From positions 62,001-126,000 of the forward strand of contig NZ_AP024888.1 in NCBI RefSeq assembly GCF_024346995.1: a stretch of 64,000 bases of DNA. The letters run 5' to 3'. Position numbers and translations under genes: made by a program. The notes beneath the pieces were generated by a model. That model ran no database searches and had not been told where the DNA came from. It was given only the letters and a program-made list of their open reading frames with translations. Origin of the DNA: Vibrio palustris. Its GTDB lineage: Bacteria > Pseudomonadota > Gammaproteobacteria > Enterobacterales > Vibrionaceae. Positions 24,437 to 33,446 of this stretch are shown here, piece by piece (position 1 is the first letter of the stretch; each line of letters starts with the position of its first letter).

Positions 24437-25276
24437 ATGTTTATCAATTACAACAGTAACCCAACGGATGCCAAAAGTTATGATACTTCTCGACTAAGAG
24501 AAGAATTTCTTACTGAAGACCTATTTAAAGTCAATCAAGTTAAGGTTGTGTATAGCCACATTGATCGAATAGTTGCTATGGGAGTTTGTCCAACTGAAAA
24601 AATTCTAAAGCTTGATGATGTAATAGATAAGAAAGCTTTCGGCACCGATTTCTTTTTAGAGCGCCGTGAGTTAGGGATCTTGAATTTGGGACCAAAAGGT
24701 GAAGTTCGTTGTAAGGGCGAAACTTATGTATTGGAATATCTCGACGTCTTGTATCTTGGTAAAGGCGAAGAAAATATTGAATTCGAATCATGTGATGCAG
24801 CTGAACCTACATCATTCTATTGTCTAAGCGCTCCTGCACATCATACTTATCCATCTCATATTATTCGATGTAAAGATGCCAAGAGAGTTGAGCTAGGCTC
24901 ACAAGAAAATGCCAATTATCGAGTTATTACTCAATACTTGCATCCCGAGGTCGTATCAACGTGCCAATTATGTATGGGCGTGACTCATCTTAAATCTGGA
25001 AGTGTTTGGAATACGATGCCAGCTCATACTCATGAGCGTCGGATGGAAGCTTACCTTTATTTCAATATTAAGCCTGCACAAGTTGTTTTTCATTTCATGG
25101 GAGAGCCACAAGAAACCCGTCATATTATTGTGCATGACAAGCAGTTAGTGCTGTCACCAAGTTGGTCTATTCACTCTGGTTGTGGAACACAAAATTACAG
25201 CTTTGTCTGGGGAATGGTTGGAGAAAACCAAACCTTTGAAGATATGGATTTTGTCGATATGAATTCAATTAAATAA
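24437..25276 (+). CDS. kduI: 5-dehydro-4-deoxy-D-glucuronate isomerase KduI
   Basis: KduI converts 5-keto-4-deoxyuronate (DKI) to 2,5-diketo-3-deoxygluconate, the step before KduD in pectin catabolism. The 279-residue cytoplasmic cupin closely follows E. coli KduI (278 residues), including VYSHIDRIVAMGV, DFFLERRELGILNLG and HTYPSH. The zinc ligands are His197, His199, Glu204 (PAHTHERRMEAY) and His246 (SWSIHSG). AAGGAG precedes the ATG with ideal spacing. It is the first gene of a unit with the TRAP genes (22 bases to dctP) and carries a KdgR-like box in its promoter, so uptake and isomerisation should be co-induced. Confidence 0.96.
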   Translation: MFINYNSNPTDAKSYDTSRLREEFLTEDLFKVNQVKVVYSHIDRIVAMGVCPTEKILKLDDVIDKKAFGTDFFLERRELGILNLGPKGEVRCKGETYVLEYLDVLYLGKGEENIEFESCDAAEPTSFYCLSAPAHHTYPSHIIRCKDAKRVELGSQENANYRVITQYLHPEVVSTCQLCMGVTHLKSGSVWNTMPAHTHERRMEAYLYFNIKPAQVVFHFMGEPQETRHIIVHDKQLVLSPSWSIHSGCGTQNYSFVWGMVGENQTFEDMDFVDMNSIK

Positions 25277-25298
25277 TAAATTATATGGAGATAATGAC

Positions 25299-26288
25299 AT
25301 GTTTATTCGTACCTCATTAAAAAAAGCAACATTGGTAGCGGTTATTGGTAGCGCGCTAGCTATGTCTTCATTCGTTAATGCTGCAACAGAAATTAAAGTG
25401 GCATTCAACCAATCAGATCAACATCCCCAGTATGTTGCACTACAAGATGTAGCTGAAAAACTCGAAAGTAAAACAGAAGGTCGTTATAAGATTTCGATTT
25501 TTCCCAACGAACTACTTGGTGATCAACGTGCAGCGCTAGAACTAATACAAATGGGCTCAGTACAAATGGCCGTCGTAGCAAATCCATTAGTTGAAAACTA
25601 CGACAAAACGTTCCGTGTGATCGGTATGCCATATATTTATACTGGTCCAGAACACCAAGAAAACGTCTTTACTTCGGGCATGCTTAATGATCTTTTTTCT
25701 TCAACTAGGAAATTTGGTTTTGAAGTCTTGACTGCTTATACCGCAGGTGCTCGAAGCATGTACACCAAACAAGGCCCTATTAATACGATTGATGACATGA
25801 AGGGTGAAAAAATTCGCGTAATGCAGTCTGACACTATGATCAAAATGCTTTCTTGTATGGGCGGGACAGGCGTAGCGATGGGTCAAGGCGAGGTATACAG
25901 TGCTATTCAGCAGGGAGTTCTTGACGGTGCAGAAAATAACGAAATTACTTATGCTGATTTAAAGCAATATGAAGTTGCGCCCTACTTCTCTTCAACTCGT
26001 CATTTAATGGTGCCAGATTTGGTCGTAATGAGTACAGATTTCCTTTCTTCCATGTCAAAAGTAGACCGAGATATTTTGGTTAACTTAGTCAAAGAAAGTA
26101 CCAAAATTGAATTTGAATTATGGAAAAACCAAATTTCAGAAGCGAAAGCTATTGCTCAATCTAAAGGTGCCAAATTTAACGACGTTGATATTAAGCCGTT
26201 CCAAAAGAATTGTAAGCGCTTGCAAGAGAGCCTAATAAAAACGGTAGCTCAAAAAGAACTATTTAAAAAAATCACAGAGCTCAGATAA
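25299..26288 (+). CDS. TRAP transporter substrate-binding protein (DctP family)
   Basis: This periplasmic binding protein captures a carboxylated substrate for the DctQ/DctM channel. The 329-residue product has a signal peptide (MFIRTSLKK, hydrophobic core, cut after SFVNA). DctP-family blocks include the N-terminal IKVAFNQSDQHPQ, FPNELLGDQRAALELIQMGSVQMAV, and the conserved region around GEKIRVMQSDTMIKMLSCMGGTGVAMGQGEVYSAIQQGVLDGAENN. Between kduI and the DctQM pair, the likely ligand is an unsaturated or keto-deoxy uronate, or an oligogalacturonide. The ligand is inferred from neighbours only. Confidence 0.92.
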   Translation: MFIRTSLKKATLVAVIGSALAMSSFVNAATEIKVAFNQSDQHPQYVALQDVAEKLESKTEGRYKISIFPNELLGDQRAALELIQMGSVQMAVVANPLVENYDKTFRVIGMPYIYTGPEHQENVFTSGMLNDLFSSTRKFGFEVLTAYTAGARSMYTKQGPINTIDDMKGEKIRVMQSDTMIKMLSCMGGTGVAMGQGEVYSAIQQGVLDGAENNEITYADLKQYEVAPYFSSTRHLMVPDLVVMSTDFLSSMSKVDRDILVNLVKESTKIEFELWKNQISEAKAIAQSKGAKFNDVDIKPFQKNCKRLQESLIKTVAQKELFKKITELR

Positions 26289-26300
26289 AAACAATATGGC

Positions 26301-26321
26301 GGGATATGGGATATGGGATAT
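26301..26321. repeat. Three tandem copies of GGGATAT
   Basis: A perfect 7-base unit is repeated three times in the 59-base gap between the DctP and DctQ genes. Copy number could vary by slippage. The effect on the ratio of binding protein to membrane subunits is unknown. Confidence 0.7.
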
Positions 26322-26347
26322 CTCAGATTTGTTTAAGGTAGAGAGAT

Positions 26348-26881
26348 ATGTTACGTAGGAATGAATCTAAATTAATGTCAGTGATGAATAAGCTTAAACT
26401 CTTCGTCGATCGACTGATTTCTTGGATATGCATCACGATCATTGGCGTCATGACAGTATTGGTGACATATCAAGTTATTTCTCGATATTTATTTGATAGT
26501 CCTAGTGGTGTAAGTGAGGTTTTGTCTAGGTACTTATTTATTTGGTTGATTTTTTTAGGGAGTGCATATGTTTTTGGTTTACGTGAACATATGAGTATTA
26601 CTTTTGTTAAAGATAAATTTTCGGAAAAAACTAAAGTCTACCTCGATATGTTTATTGAGCTAATCATCTTAGTCTTTGGTTGTTCTATTATGATTTTTGG
26701 TGGTTACAATACGGCAATAAGACAAATGTGGCAGCAAGATTCAGCATTGCAAATCCCAATGGGGATGATTTATTCGATTATCCCAATCGGTGGTGTGATT
26801 ATTTTATTTTATTTCTTATATCATGAGATTGAGTTTATTTCTCGCCTTAAATCATTACAAAACAATAATATAAGGAAATAG
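26348..26881 (+). CDS. TRAP transporter small membrane subunit (DctQ family)
   Basis: The 177-residue product has four predicted membrane helices and the DctQ features LVTYQVISRYLFDSPSGVSEVLSRYLFIWLIFLGSAY and the loop REHMSITFVKD. DctQ forms a complex with the large DctM subunit for Na+-driven uptake with the periplasmic binding protein. GGTAGAGAG precedes the start at 26348; an internal Met at codon 10 or 13 is a possible alternative start. It is followed by dctM after 2 bases. Confidence 0.9.
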   Translation: MLRRNESKLMSVMNKLKLFVDRLISWICITIIGVMTVLVTYQVISRYLFDSPSGVSEVLSRYLFIWLIFLGSAYVFGLREHMSITFVKDKFSEKTKVYLDMFIELIILVFGCSIMIFGGYNTAIRQMWQQDSALQIPMGMIYSIIPIGGVIILFYFLYHEIEFISRLKSLQNNNIRK

Positions 26882-26883
26882 CA

Positions 26884-28191
26884 ATGGATATGGCACTTAT
26901 TGCCGCTTTAATCATGTTTGGTGGTGTAATATTTTTTCTTGTAGTCGGCACACCTATCAGTGTCGCAGTAGGTATTTCATCTTTTGCGGCTATGCTGATT
27001 ATTCTACCAACGAAAGGTGCAATGCTGACATCTGCTCAGCGAATGTTTGTTGGTTTAGACTCTTTTGCTTTACTAGCAATTCCATTTTTTATACTTGCTG
27101 GCAACATAATGAATAATGGGGGGATCGCGATAAGATTAATTAATTTTTCTAAGATCATTAGTGGTTTTTTTCCTGGTTCTTTAGCGCAAACCAACGTGGT
27201 ATCAAACATGTTGTTTGGTTCAATCAGTGGTTCTGGTGTGGCTTCTGCGGCGGCAGTTGGTGGTATTATGTCACCAATTCAGAAAAAAGAGGGTTATGAT
27301 CCTGCATTTGCCACCGCGGTTAATATTGCTTCAGCACCTACAGGAATGTTAATCCCGCCAAGTAATACACTGATTGTTTATGCAACGGTTGCTGGTAGTG
27401 TATCAATTTCTGCTTTATTCATGGGCGGGTACTTACCGGGTGTTTTATGGGGTTTAACTGTCATGATTATGGTTGGCTTTATGGCAAAACGCCGTGGCTA
27501 TATCGCCAAACATAGCATGACATTAGCTGATTGCTGCAAAGTAACTGTTGATGCGATTCCAAGTCTATCTCTTATTGTTGTAGTGATTGGCGGGATTCTC
27601 GCAGGGGTATTTACCGCAACAGAAGCTTCAGCAATTGCAGTCGTTTACTCGCTGATTTTAAGTCTAGGCTATCGCTCTCTTGATATCAAAAAACTGCCTG
27701 AGATATTTTTAAGTGCGGCGAAAATGTCTTCAATAGTTATCTTTATGCTAGCAACGTCGTCGATCATGTCTTGGGTTATGGCATTTACTCAAATTCCAGC
27801 CTTGATTGCTGATAATTTACTATCAGTAACTGATAATCCAATTATCATTTTATTGATTATTAATGTGATACTTTTATTTGTTGGAACTTTTATGGATCCG
27901 ACGCCAGCGGTACTTATTTTTACTCCAATTTTCTTGCCAATCTGTATGGCATTAGGAATGGATCCGGTTCAGTTTGGTATCTTATTAGTATTTAACTTAT
28001 CATTAGGAACGATCACTCCCCCTGTAGGACCGATTCTTTTTACTGGCTGTAAAGTGAGTGGGATTAGTATCGATAGCGTGGTACGTACATTATTGCCATT
28101 TTTCTTTGCTATATTGCTTATCTTGATGCTAGTAACTTATGTCCCTGCCATATCAATGGCTATCCCTGAAATAATGGGGTTGATTGGGTAA
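26884..28191 (+). CDS. TRAP transporter large permease subunit (DctM family)
   Basis: The 435-residue protein has about 12 membrane helices. Typical DctM blocks are present: PFFILAGNIMNNGGIA, the GSISGSGVASAAAVGGIMSPIQKKEGYDP region, ASAPTGMLIPPSNTLIVYA, and FNLSLGTITPPVGPILFTGC, which contains helical hairpin residues for substrate and sodium. It ends the kduI-dctPQM unit; the gene for an IclR-type regulator begins 129 bases downstream. No terminator is evident in between. Confidence 0.93.
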   Translation: MDMALIAALIMFGGVIFFLVVGTPISVAVGISSFAAMLIILPTKGAMLTSAQRMFVGLDSFALLAIPFFILAGNIMNNGGIAIRLINFSKIISGFFPGSLAQTNVVSNMLFGSISGSGVASAAAVGGIMSPIQKKEGYDPAFATAVNIASAPTGMLIPPSNTLIVYATVAGSVSISALFMGGYLPGVLWGLTVMIMVGFMAKRRGYIAKHSMTLADCCKVTVDAIPSLSLIVVVIGGILAGVFTATEASAIAVVYSLILSLGYRSLDIKKLPEIFLSAAKMSSIVIFMLATSSIMSWVMAFTQIPALIADNLLSVTDNPIIILLIINVILLFVGTFMDPTPAVLIFTPIFLPICMALGMDPVQFGILLVFNLSLGTITPPVGPILFTGCKVSGISIDSVVRTLLPFFFAILLILMLVTYVPAISMAIPEIMGLIG

Positions 28192-28319
28192 ATATCGCTA
28201 CACTTAATTAATAACAAGCTATGTTATTTGGAGCTTTCTTTTTGTGTGCTTTAAAATTTGTTTATGAATAAATGAAATGATTACAAACCGATGCATACGC
28301 ACGAGTAGGTGGTAAAAAT

Positions 28320-29084
28320 TTGGAACCGATACAGAGAAAAGAATACCGAGCGCCAGCATTAGAAAAAGGTCTCGAGATACTTGAACTACTTGCATGCCAA
28401 ACGGAGTCTTTGACTAAAAAACAGATTGCTACACAACTAAATCGTAGTGTGAATGAAATCTTTCGTATGCTGATTGTGTTGGTCGAAAAGCAATATCTTG
28501 AGTTCGATGCGGATACCGCGACTTATGCTTTAACATTAAAGATGTTCGCTTTATCTAATCAAGCTCCACCAATAGAGCGATTACTTAAAAAAGCACGTCC
28601 CCTTATGGAAACTCTGAGCTATTTGGTCAATCAATCATGTCATATTAGTCGATATAGTAACGGAAAGTTGATTGTCATCGCTGGTCAAGAGAGCCCTTAT
28701 AAAATGGGATTTAGTTTACGCATTGGCGCCGAATTAGATATCGGTGCCTCTGGCTCTGGTTTAGTTTTACTCAGTTTTAGTGAGCCAACTAAAAGGTCAG
28801 AAATCTTAGCGCAGCAAGATGACTTTACATCGCAAAACTTGGATTTCATTAGAAAAAAAGTAGAGACTATAGAGGAGCAGGGGTATTACGTTGGAGATAG
28901 CCCTCAAATATCCGGCGTTACTAACATTTCAGTACCAATCTTTGGCGTACTTGATGAAATTGTAGCTGTTATTACTGTGCCTTATATAACGCTAAACTCA
29001 AAAACAGTTAGCCATGATATTGCTGACATTGAAAAGACTCGCGATGAATTATTGAAAATGGCTGAGATACTTCATCAAAGATAA
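28320..29084 (+). CDS. IclR-family transcriptional regulator
   Basis: The 254-residue product has an N-terminal winged helix (about 10-75; ALEKGLEILELLACQTESLTKKQIATQLNRSVNEIFRMLIVL) and a C-terminal IclR effector-binding domain. No ATG exists near the expected N-terminus. The only sensible start is TTG 28320, with GTAGGTGG at 28305-28312. It differs clearly from the KdgR-like regulator at 47542-48324, so this strain has two IclR regulators for uronate genes. Its place directly after the TRAP genes suggests local control, perhaps through the palindromes upstream of kduI. Confidence 0.9.
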   Translation: MEPIQRKEYRAPALEKGLEILELLACQTESLTKKQIATQLNRSVNEIFRMLIVLVEKQYLEFDADTATYALTLKMFALSNQAPPIERLLKKARPLMETLSYLVNQSCHISRYSNGKLIVIAGQESPYKMGFSLRIGAELDIGASGSGLVLLSFSEPTKRSEILAQQDDFTSQNLDFIRKKVETIEEQGYYVGDSPQISGVTNISVPIFGVLDEIVAVITVPYITLNSKTVSHDIADIEKTRDELLKMAEILHQR

Positions 29085-29311
29085 GTAAGCTTTAAATAAC
29101 TCGCGCTAATTTGGGTTAGCAGGGGAGTGCGGGTTGTTGATGTACTAGAAGGTTAGCTAGATTTGGTGTGATGATTTCATCGCGCTTTAGGCTACGTAAT
29201 CGCGCTTGAATTGAGGTGTGATCTGATTGCTCAGTTGATTCTCCTATTTTTGTTCTTATTATCCAACAATTAAATACACCTATAGGCAAACATGTCCATT
29301 GTGTCTGGAGC
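29085..29311. other. Non-coding or unassigned stretch after the IclR gene
   Basis: No gene with a credible start was found. On the minus strand a frame of about 50 codons is open to a stop near 29118 and reads like protein (it includes RLRSLKRDEIITPNLANLL), but I cannot place it in a family. It may be a remnant of a mobile or accessory gene. Confidence 0.3.
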
Positions 29312-29640
29312 TGAAGTAATATTGATTATGATGCCCAGCACAACTGGAACTACGACGAACACAGTGTAAACATTGTATACCCTGATGGCAGTACTAAGGT
29401 CTATCAATACGGTGATAATGCTAAGTGGCGCTTTTTCAAGTCAGCAGATAAGTAGCGCGTTGATACATTTTATGATTGTGACCCACTGTCTCGTTTAACT
29501 GCAGTGCGGAGTAACTTGAATGATCTCTTTACTCACGATGCGACTAGCAACCTAATGCCAGATCATACGAACCTGCAATACAGAGACCTGTATGACACTG
29601 GCCCGAACAACGATAAAGGCCGTAAGTCGCGATCGTTTAG
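29312..29640 (+). pseudogene. Ancient Rhs core fossil
   Basis: A plus-strand frame without a start reads YDAQHNWNYDEHSVNIVYP followed by GSTKVYQYGDNAKWR, then a TAG, then YDCDPLSRLTAVRSN and LFTHDATSNLMPDH. These match the intact Rhs protein segments YEWDDAANTVTL...QQVYQHDENARL and YDYDPLDRLTTVRG...FLHDPAGNLLLDR. The two matches are far apart in the intact protein, so material between them was lost. It is much more diverged than the copy at 22765-23929. Confidence 0.8.
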
Positions 29641-29655
29641 TTGTTGAGCTGGAAA

Positions 29656-30450
29656 TTATTTTTGCGTGTGTCTAGGGTGTGTGCTCGAAGTGAGCTTAAG
29701 TTTCCTAAGAGTGGATTCAGGCGCGCTCAATTGCTGACCATTGATGCTGGCTCGTAAGAGTGTTTGCGTGAAATTGGTTTTATGATCATATAATTTTACC
29801 AATATCCCTCGTTTATTGTCGTACCACCTGTCGACTGCAACGCGGCTTTTTTCAGGGTGAGGACCTTGTTGTCTTTGACTAATAGTTTTGACATGGCATG
29901 TCGTGAACTGACCTGCAGGTGTTGTAATGCTTTCTTGACCGATATATTGGCTCGTCAGAGTGATGTCATTGCTAAAGTGAGATTTATCTGATGGAGAAAA
30001 GAACGTGCTGTTAAGCGTGTATTCGTTGGTATGTTTTTCTTCGGCGGTTTCAAAATCAAACCGCTGTGGCATATTAGGTGTATATATGTGCTGCGCGCCA
30101 TATCCATCGTCAAATGCTGACTGAGTCTGGATAACGCTATATGCTCCTTTAGCGAGATTTAGCCTGAACGTACGATCAAGGGTCGAGCGACTTGATTCCT
30201 CGTTTAGTTTATAAGTAACACTTTGTTCTTTAATCAAAGGGATATTATCATCCGTTTGGCTGATGATGTTGACGGTTTGATTTGCATAGTGCTTACCATC
30301 TTGATAGAGCGCATAACTATACTGATTACCTGTTAGATACGCATCGGCATTAAAGCATGGCAGGGAGTTGTGCGATGACTCTGAGGACTCGGGTGTACAA
30401 CCGTTACATAATACGGCACTGCTGATCAGTATGAATACGGTAGTTTTCAT
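29656..30450 (-). CDS. Hypothetical secreted lipoprotein
   Basis: I place the start at the ATG at 30450, preceded by AGAGG, giving 264 residues; a longer frame begins at 30504. The N-terminus MKTTVFILISSAVLCNGC looks like a lipoprotein signal, with Cys18 as the lipid anchor although the lipobox is not ideal. The mature part is beta-rich. The segment around QESITTPAGQFTTCHVKT and WYDNKRGILVKLYD resembles LolA/DUF3108-like beta-sheet proteins that end with a V-x-T-P-A-G-x-F...W-Y...G-x-x-V-K pattern. Function is unknown. It lies next to an Rhs fossil and two other accessory minus-strand genes. Confidence 0.7.
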   Translation of the reverse strand: MKTTVFILISSAVLCNGCTPESSESSHNSLPCFNADAYLTGNQYSYALYQDGKHYANQTVNIISQTDDNIPLIKEQSVTYKLNEESSRSTLDRTFRLNLAKGAYSVIQTQSAFDDGYGAQHIYTPNMPQRFDFETAEEKHTNEYTLNSTFFSPSDKSHFSNDITLTSQYIGQESITTPAGQFTTCHVKTISQRQQGPHPEKSRVAVDRWYDNKRGILVKLYDHKTNFTQTLLRASINGQQLSAPESTLRKLKLTSSTHPRHTQK

Positions 30451-30652
30451 TATATTTCCTCTATCGATGGGATGTTTTATGATGATGTAATGTGAATGAA
30501 GCAAAGATACACGGCGAGAATATACTTATTACTTAATTTAATTCTTTGTATTGGTTTTTTTATCATTATTTTCGAGAGATGAACTTGATTGCTTATTCTA
30601 TAAGAGAGCGCTAAATATTATGGTATGGATGCTTTGATAGTATGATGAGGTC

Positions 30653-30702
30653 GGGCACGAGGTTTATTTGGGTTATCAATCTATCACCGTATACTCGTGC
30701 CC
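30653..30702. repeat. Inverted repeat downstream of the small membrane protein gene
   Basis: GGGCACGAG (30653-30661) pairs with CTCGTGCCC (30694-30702) over a 32-base loop; the flanking GTC/GAC extends the stem with one bulge. On the minus strand it follows the stop at 30724 and may be a terminator-like structure. Confidence 0.4.
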
Positions 30703-30723
30703 TGACTTATTGACTAACTTTTA

Positions 30724-31047
30724 TTAGGCGATCATAAATAAAAGACCAAGAATTGCTAAAGGTATCGCCCAGTATTCAAATTTTATAAAAAATAATGAAT
30801 GAGAGCTTTTCATGATGACTTTTTGCCCAGTTTTTTCATCTAGTAGCTCGCGCCCTTGTCCGCCATTAAGCTTGCGTCCAGTAAACCAGACTGCAATCGC
30901 ACTTAATAAGGTTGCTACAGCATGGTAATACTGCGCATGAATCGCATAACCTTGATGAAATATTGACTCCCCCAAAAAAATAACGGCCATATACATTACC
31001 ATGGTAATTAATACGACTAAAATTCCCCAACCACGCCAAATGATCAT
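30724..31047 (-). CDS. Small hypothetical membrane protein
   Basis: The 107-residue product opens MIIWRGWGILVVLI and has three likely membrane helices (about 6-26, 42-57 and 88-106), separated by a charged loop GRKLNGGQGRELLDEKTGQKV. The start follows a clear GGAGAA on the minus strand. Proteins with the MIIWRGWG opening occur in many proteobacteria as uncharacterised membrane proteins. I do not know a function; its place among Rhs fragments and a YwqK-like gene leaves immunity as an untested possibility. Confidence 0.72.
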   Translation of the reverse strand: MIIWRGWGILVVLITMVMYMAVIFLGESIFHQGYAIHAQYYHAVATLLSAIAVWFTGRKLNGGQGRELLDEKTGQKVIMKSSHSLFFIKFEYWAIPLAILGLLFMIA

Positions 31048-31223
31048 AGTTTCTCCTTTATTATGTCTAGTTGTTTTTTAATTTAATTTAAAACAAATAA
31101 TATACTATATTTACTTTTTAGATGATTAGAATTTTCACAGGTTTTGTTGATTGATGTTATAATAATTTTTACTGATATACTATAGCTTGATACTTATTGA
31201 TAAACTCTATTGATTTAAGCAAT

Positions 31224-31249
31224 AAGACGCCTTTTTATACAGGCGTCTT
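31224..31249 (-). terminator. Terminator after the MORN-Sel1 gene
   Basis: AAGACGCCT (31224-31232) pairs with AGGCGTCTT (31241-31249) over an 8-base loop. On the minus strand it starts 12 bases past the stop of the 31261-33446 gene. The tail after the stem is ATTGCTTAAA, so it is only moderately T-rich. Confidence 0.6.
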
Positions 31250-31260
31250 TATTGTTAGCG

Positions 31261-33446
31261 TTAGTTTTCGAGTTGGTTAATAAGTTGAGCAGAAAGCTTT
31301 GGCATTGTCTTCTGCAGCTGCAAATAATACTCTTTTGCTTTGTCTGATGAAGCGGTAGTACCCATTCCATATTGATACATCATTCCAGAAGCAAAGATAG
31401 CCCGTGTACTGCCTTGTCGCGCCGCTTTTTCAAATAGACCTAACGATTTCGTTGGATTAGGGGAAACATAACCGTCTTGCTTCCAATCATCAAACAGGTA
31501 ATTAGCGAAATCAGTTGGAAGGTATTCAAAACCCACATCAAGCTGGTAATCAACTGAACCGAGTTTTGCCGCTTGCTCTTTATATGGCCAGCCTTTTTTG
31601 CGGTCTTTGACTGAAGCAAACATGCCGTCACCCGATTGATAAATCGTAATTAGCTTATTAATTGCTTGAAGGTTGTTATTATGGGCGGCTTTTTTATACC
31701 ATTTCATAGTTTGCTCGACCGCCGTACAACCTTGGTAAAACTGACCCAGTTTAAATTGAGCGTACCCGTCACCGTTTTGTGCTTTACGGCGCTTCTCGTC
31801 AGGGTCGTAAAGTGGGGTATTATAACCGCACCTTTCTGATGTCACTTTACCATGGTTATATCGTTTCTCTGACGCTTCACCATCGACTAAGTGTTTTAAT
31901 AGTTTTCCATGATGATCGAGGTATTCAACAACGTTAAGCTCACCTGTTTTACCGTCATATTGCTTGCGTGCTGAAGCAGGGATTCCGTTTTTATACGTTA
32001 CCTCTTTAATCAGCTTTCCAGTATCAGTGTCCCATTCTCTCTGTAAGCCATTCAGCTTGCCGAGTTTATACTGTTTTTCTTCGATTCACTGACCGGTTCT
32101 ATCATCCCAACGCTTTGTTTTACCGTTCAATTTTCCCTGCTGATACGTTTTCTCTATGACCGGTTTCCCTTCCATCGTCCAGCTTTTTTCTGAAACGGGC
32201 ACTCCGTGTTTGAACACGTTTTGTTTACGCAATTGTCCATGTTTAAACCAAGCGTTGAATGTTCCATTTTTGACGTTACCGGGGTCGTAATATTCGGTGG
32301 TGCGTGGTTGTCCATTGTCATACCACAGTTCACGCTCCGCCATATGAGATCGATTTTTTTTATAGATTTCTAGAACACGCTTTGTTTTCACGCCTTGTTC
32401 ATTGAAATGCTCGGATAAACTCTCGCCATTTTTTTTGACGTAGGTGCTCTGTACTTTGCCATCGGTATAATACTTTGTGCGCTTCAAGACCCTACCATTA
32501 GCATAGGTTGCGACTGTTTTTTTATTACCGTTAGAATAATAATCAATATATTCGCCGTCGTAGGTTCCATTTTTATAAGTATGAATCCGAGAGAGTTTAC
32601 CGTGAGCATCGAAGTGCTTGCATATTCCATCTTTATGCTTGCCTAAGATATAGAATTCTTCATTCTCTAATTGACCATTTTTATGGAAGGTGGTGACTTT
32701 GCCATCAATGACATTGTTGGTGTAATGAACCGTTTGATGAACCTGACCATTCGTGAAATATTGAGTAGTCATGCCATCTAATTCGCTTTTTTTGTTGTAA
32801 TGACTTGTTTTTTTTATGCTTCCGTTATGAAAATAGGCGATTTGTTTACCCACAAAACTGAATGTGGTGAGTGTGTCTGTGCTGGTATAGCCTTCTACTG
32901 CTTTTTGCTTTGTGAGTTTGCCATCTTTGATGTAGTAACCAACCACATGCCAGAGCTTTTTTTATCATCATAAGGAAGTGTTTGTTTCACACCGATAACT
33001 GCAGAGCTCTTGTAACTAGGTTCTAAGCTTTCGTTAAACCAGGCAACGCTGTGGTCTGAAACATATTTAGCACCGCAAAGATCCGCTGTGCATGGTGTAA
33101 TTTGGGTAATTAAATCGCTACCAGGACCATCGCAAGACGTTGTTTTGATGTAAAAGTATTCTTCATCTTCTGCTAGTGCCCAAGTTTTTTGCAAAAAATG
33201 TTTATATTCCTTTTTTGAGACACCAACCGAATCGGGCGTCATGTATGTTGCCGTGTTTCCACAGTTAGTCAGTTGATTAAACCTCACACGTTCTGCCCGA
33301 ATAAGCTTACGATCAGCGCCTATAGTCGAACGATTAGTCTGGATAGACGAGAGTTGACCAATGAAAAAGTCAGGTTTTTGGGATTGTGCGAAGGTACTCG
33401 TCGTAGTGAGCAACGCTAATGCGATGCCCGGTAGAGCGTATTTCAT
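31261..33446 (-). pseudogene. Broken secreted MORN (YwqK-type)/Sel1-repeat protein gene
   Basis: Three adjacent minus-strand frames form one gene. The first (start ATG 33446) has a signal peptide (MKYALPGIALALLTTTSTFA) and an N-terminal domain with several cysteines. In the A7 run (T7 at 32957-32963) one A seems missing; adding it joins it to KLWHVVGYYIKDGKL and about a dozen MORN/YwqK repeats. That frame ends at TGA 32088-32086, but the same frame continues for 80 further codons of MORN repeats directly into a Sel1-repeat region (31845-31261). Repaired, it would give about 728 residues. Two lesions argue for a pseudogene, although the homopolymer could be a sequencing error or a slippage site. 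Confidence 0.85.

Noticed and set aside
26348..28191. TRAP genes assigned to sialic acid or C4-dicarboxylate uptake
   Set aside because: No nan or dct genes are nearby, while kduI directly precedes them with a KdgR-like box, so a uronate-type substrate is the better inference.
29085..29311. Transposase remnant on the minus strand
   Set aside because: A frame of about 50 codons reads like protein, but I could not match it to any transposase family and saw no terminal inverted repeats or target duplication.
32086..32088. In-frame TGA read as selenocysteine or programmed read-through
   Set aside because: The same gene has a second lesion (A7 frameshift), and the TGA lies in a repeat region where no catalytic residue is expected. 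Ordinary decay explains both.
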